In this document: positions 61,733 through 64,000 of the stretch, piece after piece
Position numbering within the stretch: the stretch's first letter is position 1
How the letters are laid out: each line of letters opens with the position of its first letter
From: FLUQ01 sp031551515
Lineage (GTDB): Bacteria > Desulfobacterota > Desulfovibrionia > Desulfovibrionales > Desulfovibrionaceae
Length of the DNA: 64,000 bases
Assembly: GCA_031551515.1 (NCBI GenBank)
Contig: JAVBNL010000031.1
Span: forward strand, 16,229-80,228
Direction: 5' to 3'
Made by a program: the position numbers and the translations under genes
The notes under the pieces: generated by a model
What the model was told of the DNA's origin: nothing
Database searches by the model: none
The model's input: the letters and a program-made list of their open reading frames with translations, nothing else

Positions 61733-63391
61733 ATGTACCAAGAACCTTTTGTTTTACAAGAAATGACGCTGGGGCAGATACTTGACCGTACCATTGCCAA
61801 AACCCCGGATACCGACGCCCTGGTGTATGTGGACCGCGATTATCGCCTGACCTGGAAAGAATTCGGCGAGGAAGTGGACGTTCTGGCTAAAGGCCTGATG
61901 GGCCTCGGCATTAAAAAGGGCGAGAAGGTCGCCATCTGGGCCAGCAACGTGCCGTTCTGGGTGGGGCTTATGTTCGCCACAGCCCGCATCGGCGCCGTGC
62001 TGCTTACCGTGAACACCAGCTACCGCGAGAGCGAAGTCGAATACCTGCTCCAGCATTCGGAGGCGGAAAACCTGGTGGTCATCGACGGTTTTCGCGATCA
62101 CGATTATTTGCAGACCGTGCACAAAATCGTGCCCGAGCTGCGCATGCAGCCGCGCGGCGAGCTTAATTCGCCGACCCTGCCGCATCTGAAGCGGGTGATC
62201 TTTTTAGGCGTGGAAAAACACCGGGGCATGTATTCCATCCCTGAAGTGAAAAGCCTGGCCGTCATGACTTCCGACGCGGCGTATGAAGAGCGCAAGGCTT
62301 CCATTTCGCCTTCCGACGTGGTGAACATGCAGTACACCTCGGGCACCACGGGTTTTCCCAAAGGCGTCATGCTGACTCACATCAACATCGGCAACAACGG
62401 CTACTGGATCGGCTATCACCAGGCGCTTTCGCCCAAGGACCGGGTCTGCCTGCCGGTGCCGCTCTTCCACTGCTTCGGCTGCGTGCTGGGGGTCATGGCC
62501 TGCGTGAACCACGGCGCTTCCATGATTATTCTTGAGGCCTTCAACCCCGTACATGTTATGACCTCGATTGAAGAAGAGCGCTGCACCGCGCTCTACGGCG
62601 TGCCCACCATGTTCATCGCCGTTCTGGAACACAGAATTTTTGACCGCATAGACTTTTCGTCCTTGCGCACCGGCATCATGGCCGGTTCCGTCTGCCCCGA
62701 GCCGCTGATGCGCCGGGTCATTGAGAAAATGAACATGACGGAGCTGACCATCTGCTACGGCCTGACCGAAGGTTCGCCGGTCATGACCCAGACCCACGTG
62801 GATGAAGAGTTCGTCCGCAAGGTCAGTACCGTGGGCCGATCCATGCCGGGCATCGAAGTCATCGTGGCCGATCCGGAAACCGGCGAAGAAGTGCCTCGCG
62901 GTGAACAGGGCGAAGTCATGTGCCGGGGCTATAACGTGATGAAGGGCTATTACAACATGCCCGCTGAAACCGCCGCCACGGTCACCCCGGACGGCTGGCT
63001 GCATTCCGGTGACCTGGGCGTGATGGATGAAGAAGGCTATCTGGTCATTACCGGCCGTATTAAAGACATGATCATCCGAGGTGGTGAAAACATTTATCCT
63101 CGTGAAATCGAAGAGTTTCTGTCCGGAATGGACGGGGTCATGGACGTGCAGGTGGTCGGCGTTCCCAGCCGTAAATACGGCGAAGAGGTTGGGGCGTTCA
63201 TCATCCCCCGGCCGGGCGCGGAAATTCTGCCCGAAGACGTGCGCGATTTTTGCCGCGGCCGCATCGCCTGGCACAAGGTGCCGCGCCACGTGCACATGGT
63301 GGAACAATACCCCCTGACCGCCAGCGGCAAGGTGCAGAAGTATCTGCTGCGCCAATTGGCCGCAGAAGTCTTTCCCGAAGCGATGAAATAA
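61733..63391 (+). CDS. Acyl-CoA synthetase (AMP-binding family)
   Basis: A 552-residue adenylate-forming ligase with all main motifs: YTSGTTGFPKGVMLTH (P-loop), a YGLTEGSP core motif, HSGDLGVMDEEGYLVITGRIKDMIIRGGENIYPREIEEFL and the C-terminal catalytic Lys in ASGKVQKY. It activates a fatty acid to acyl-CoA. The start at 61733 (MYQEPF) lies 10 bp after the cupin regulator; a longer frame to 61616 is a shadow of that gene. Confidence 0.92.
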   Translation: MYQEPFVLQEMTLGQILDRTIAKTPDTDALVYVDRDYRLTWKEFGEEVDVLAKGLMGLGIKKGEKVAIWASNVPFWVGLMFATARIGAVLLTVNTSYRESEVEYLLQHSEAENLVVIDGFRDHDYLQTVHKIVPELRMQPRGELNSPTLPHLKRVIFLGVEKHRGMYSIPEVKSLAVMTSDAAYEERKASISPSDVVNMQYTSGTTGFPKGVMLTHINIGNNGYWIGYHQALSPKDRVCLPVPLFHCFGCVLGVMACVNHGASMIILEAFNPVHVMTSIEEERCTALYGVPTMFIAVLEHRIFDRIDFSSLRTGIMAGSVCPEPLMRRVIEKMNMTELTICYGLTEGSPVMTQTHVDEEFVRKVSTVGRSMPGIEVIVADPETGEEVPRGEQGEVMCRGYNVMKGYYNMPAETAATVTPDGWLHSGDLGVMDEEGYLVITGRIKDMIIRGGENIYPREIEEFLSGMDGVMDVQVVGVPSRKYGEEVGAFIIPRPGAEILPEDVRDFCRGRIAWHKVPRHVHMVEQYPLTASGKVQKYLLRQLAAEVFPEAMK

Positions 63392-63393
63392 GA

Positions 63394-63420
63394 AGCATCC
63401 GGGGCTCTGCTCCGGATGCT
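63394..63420 (+). terminator. Hairpin downstream of the acyl-CoA synthetase
   Basis: AGCATCCGG (63394-63402) pairs with CCGGATGCT (63412-63420), with the loop able to add GC pairs. It begins 2 bp after the stop codon; no T-tract follows, so it is a weak terminator call. Confidence 0.5.
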
Positions 63421-63488
63421 CAAACTTGCTCCGGCAGCGGGCTTGCGCTACAAGCGGTAAGAAGCGCAAGCCGCGTACCGGAGGTTTC

Positions 63489-64000
63489 ATGCCCGTTCCT
63501 TCCCGTCAGTTTTGCATCCACGGCCATTGTTATCAGCCCCCGCGCGAAGACCCCTGGCTGGGGCGCATCCTTATCGAGCCTTCCGCCGCGCCCATGCGCC
63601 ACTGGAACGAGCGCATCACGGCCGAAAGTTACGGCCCCATGGGTTGGGCCCGGCGGCTGGGTTCCGACGGGCGCATCACCGACTTGCTCAACTGTTATGA
63701 ATGGATGAGCTTTAACGTGGGGCCCACCCTGATGACCTGGATGCGGCGCCACGCCCCCGATGTTTACGCCCGCATTCTGGAAGCCGACGCCGTGTCGCTG
63801 CGGCGCTGGGGCCACGGCAACGCCATGGCCCAGGTCTATCACCACCTGATCATGCCGCTGGCAAGCCCTTTGGACAAAGAATTGGAAGTCCTCTGGGCCG
63901 TGGCGGATTTTGAAGCCCGCTTCGGCCGCAAGCCCGAAGGCATGTGGCTGGCGGAATGCGCCGTGGATACGGCCAGCCTGGAAGCTTTGGCCCAGGCGGG
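63489..64000 (+). CDS. GH57/DUF3536-family glycoside hydrolase, N-terminal part (3' end outside window)
   Basis: The frame begins at ATG 63489 behind a GGAGG ribosome site (63480-63484) and runs off the window. The first 170 residues show the GH57-type start CIHGHCYQPPREDPW and a later GMWLAECAVD, whose Glu matches the GH57 catalytic nucleophile region (GxWLPEC). Such proteins act on alpha-glucans. It is a separate transcription unit after the acyl-CoA synthetase hairpin. Confidence 0.8.
   Translation, partial: MPVPSRQFCIHGHCYQPPREDPWLGRILIEPSAAPMRHWNERITAESYGPMGWARRLGSDGRITDLLNCYEWMSFNVGPTLMTWMRRHAPDVYARILEADAVSLRRWGHGNAMAQVYHHLIMPLASPLDKELEVLWAVADFEARFGRKPEGMWLAECAVDTASLEALAQA

Overview
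The window is GC-rich, gene-dense bacterial chromosome, Gram-negative by its content: lipid A palmitoyltransferase, outer-membrane export genes, TRAP transporters and a sigma-54-linked exosortase system. The mix of an XrtA/PEP-CTERM exopolysaccharide locus, several FCD-type GntR regulators, TRAP and SLC13 acid transporters, glycolate-oxidase-like FAD/Fe-S subunits, a cupin-type XRE regulator next to an acyl-CoA synthetase, and a GH57/DUF3536 protein suggests a Desulfovibrionales-type deltaproteobacterium. This is inference; no rRNA or sulfate-reduction gene is present to prove it.

Region 1 (579-34561, all minus strand) is one unbroken run of 28 genes with no gap above about 44 bp, many joined by 4-bp start/stop overlaps. 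In transcription order it holds a PrsT-like TPR lipoprotein, priming sugar transferase, Wza-like export protein, Wzz-like chain-length protein, CapB-like tyrosine kinase, AAA ATPase, outer-membrane barrel protein, deacetylase, FemAB-like protein, aminotransferase, glycosyltransferases, ATP-grasp enzyme, O-antigen ligase-type polymerase, flippase, more glycosyltransferases, an unreported 49-codon small ORF, acyltransferase, CapK-like ligase, second deacetylase, exosortase, EpsI, histidine kinase PrsK, response regulator PrsR, a secreted BNR-repeat protein and a methyltransferase. Together they would make, modify, polymerise and export a polysaccharide and sort PEP-CTERM proteins.

Region 2 (34562-41293) is divergent: a 490-bp AT-rich control region, a second sigma-54 activator with a degenerate receiver, a DevBCA/MacB-like ABC exporter, a CAAX-type membrane protease and one PEP-CTERM protein. 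The PEP-CTERM gene has a clear -24/-12 sigma-54 promoter and, upstream, a bipartite palindrome placed like an activator site.

Region 3 (41326-46249) is a galactarate/glucarate catabolic cluster that looks damaged: garL is frameshifted, and garR and a gudP-like permease are fused into one chimeric ORF; garD is intact. The FCD regulator gene and the damaged operon share a nearly identical 18-bp palindromic operator. A thermonuclease gene beside it has a signal peptide in a different reading frame.

Region 4 (46263-52671) has an FCD regulator divergent from a DctPQM TRAP transporter and an enolase-superfamily dehydratase, followed by an MBL-fold hydrolase and an O6-alkylguanine methyltransferase. 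A PagP gene follows. Region 5 (53637-60834) has a GlcF/GlcD-like 2-hydroxyacid oxidase, an SLC13 permease, an FCD regulator with a repeated GTATGT-type motif near its likely targets, an MFS transporter and a DedA protein. Region 6 (60841-64000) has a structured leader, an XRE-cupin regulator, an acyl-CoA synthetase and the start of a GH57/DUF3536 protein.
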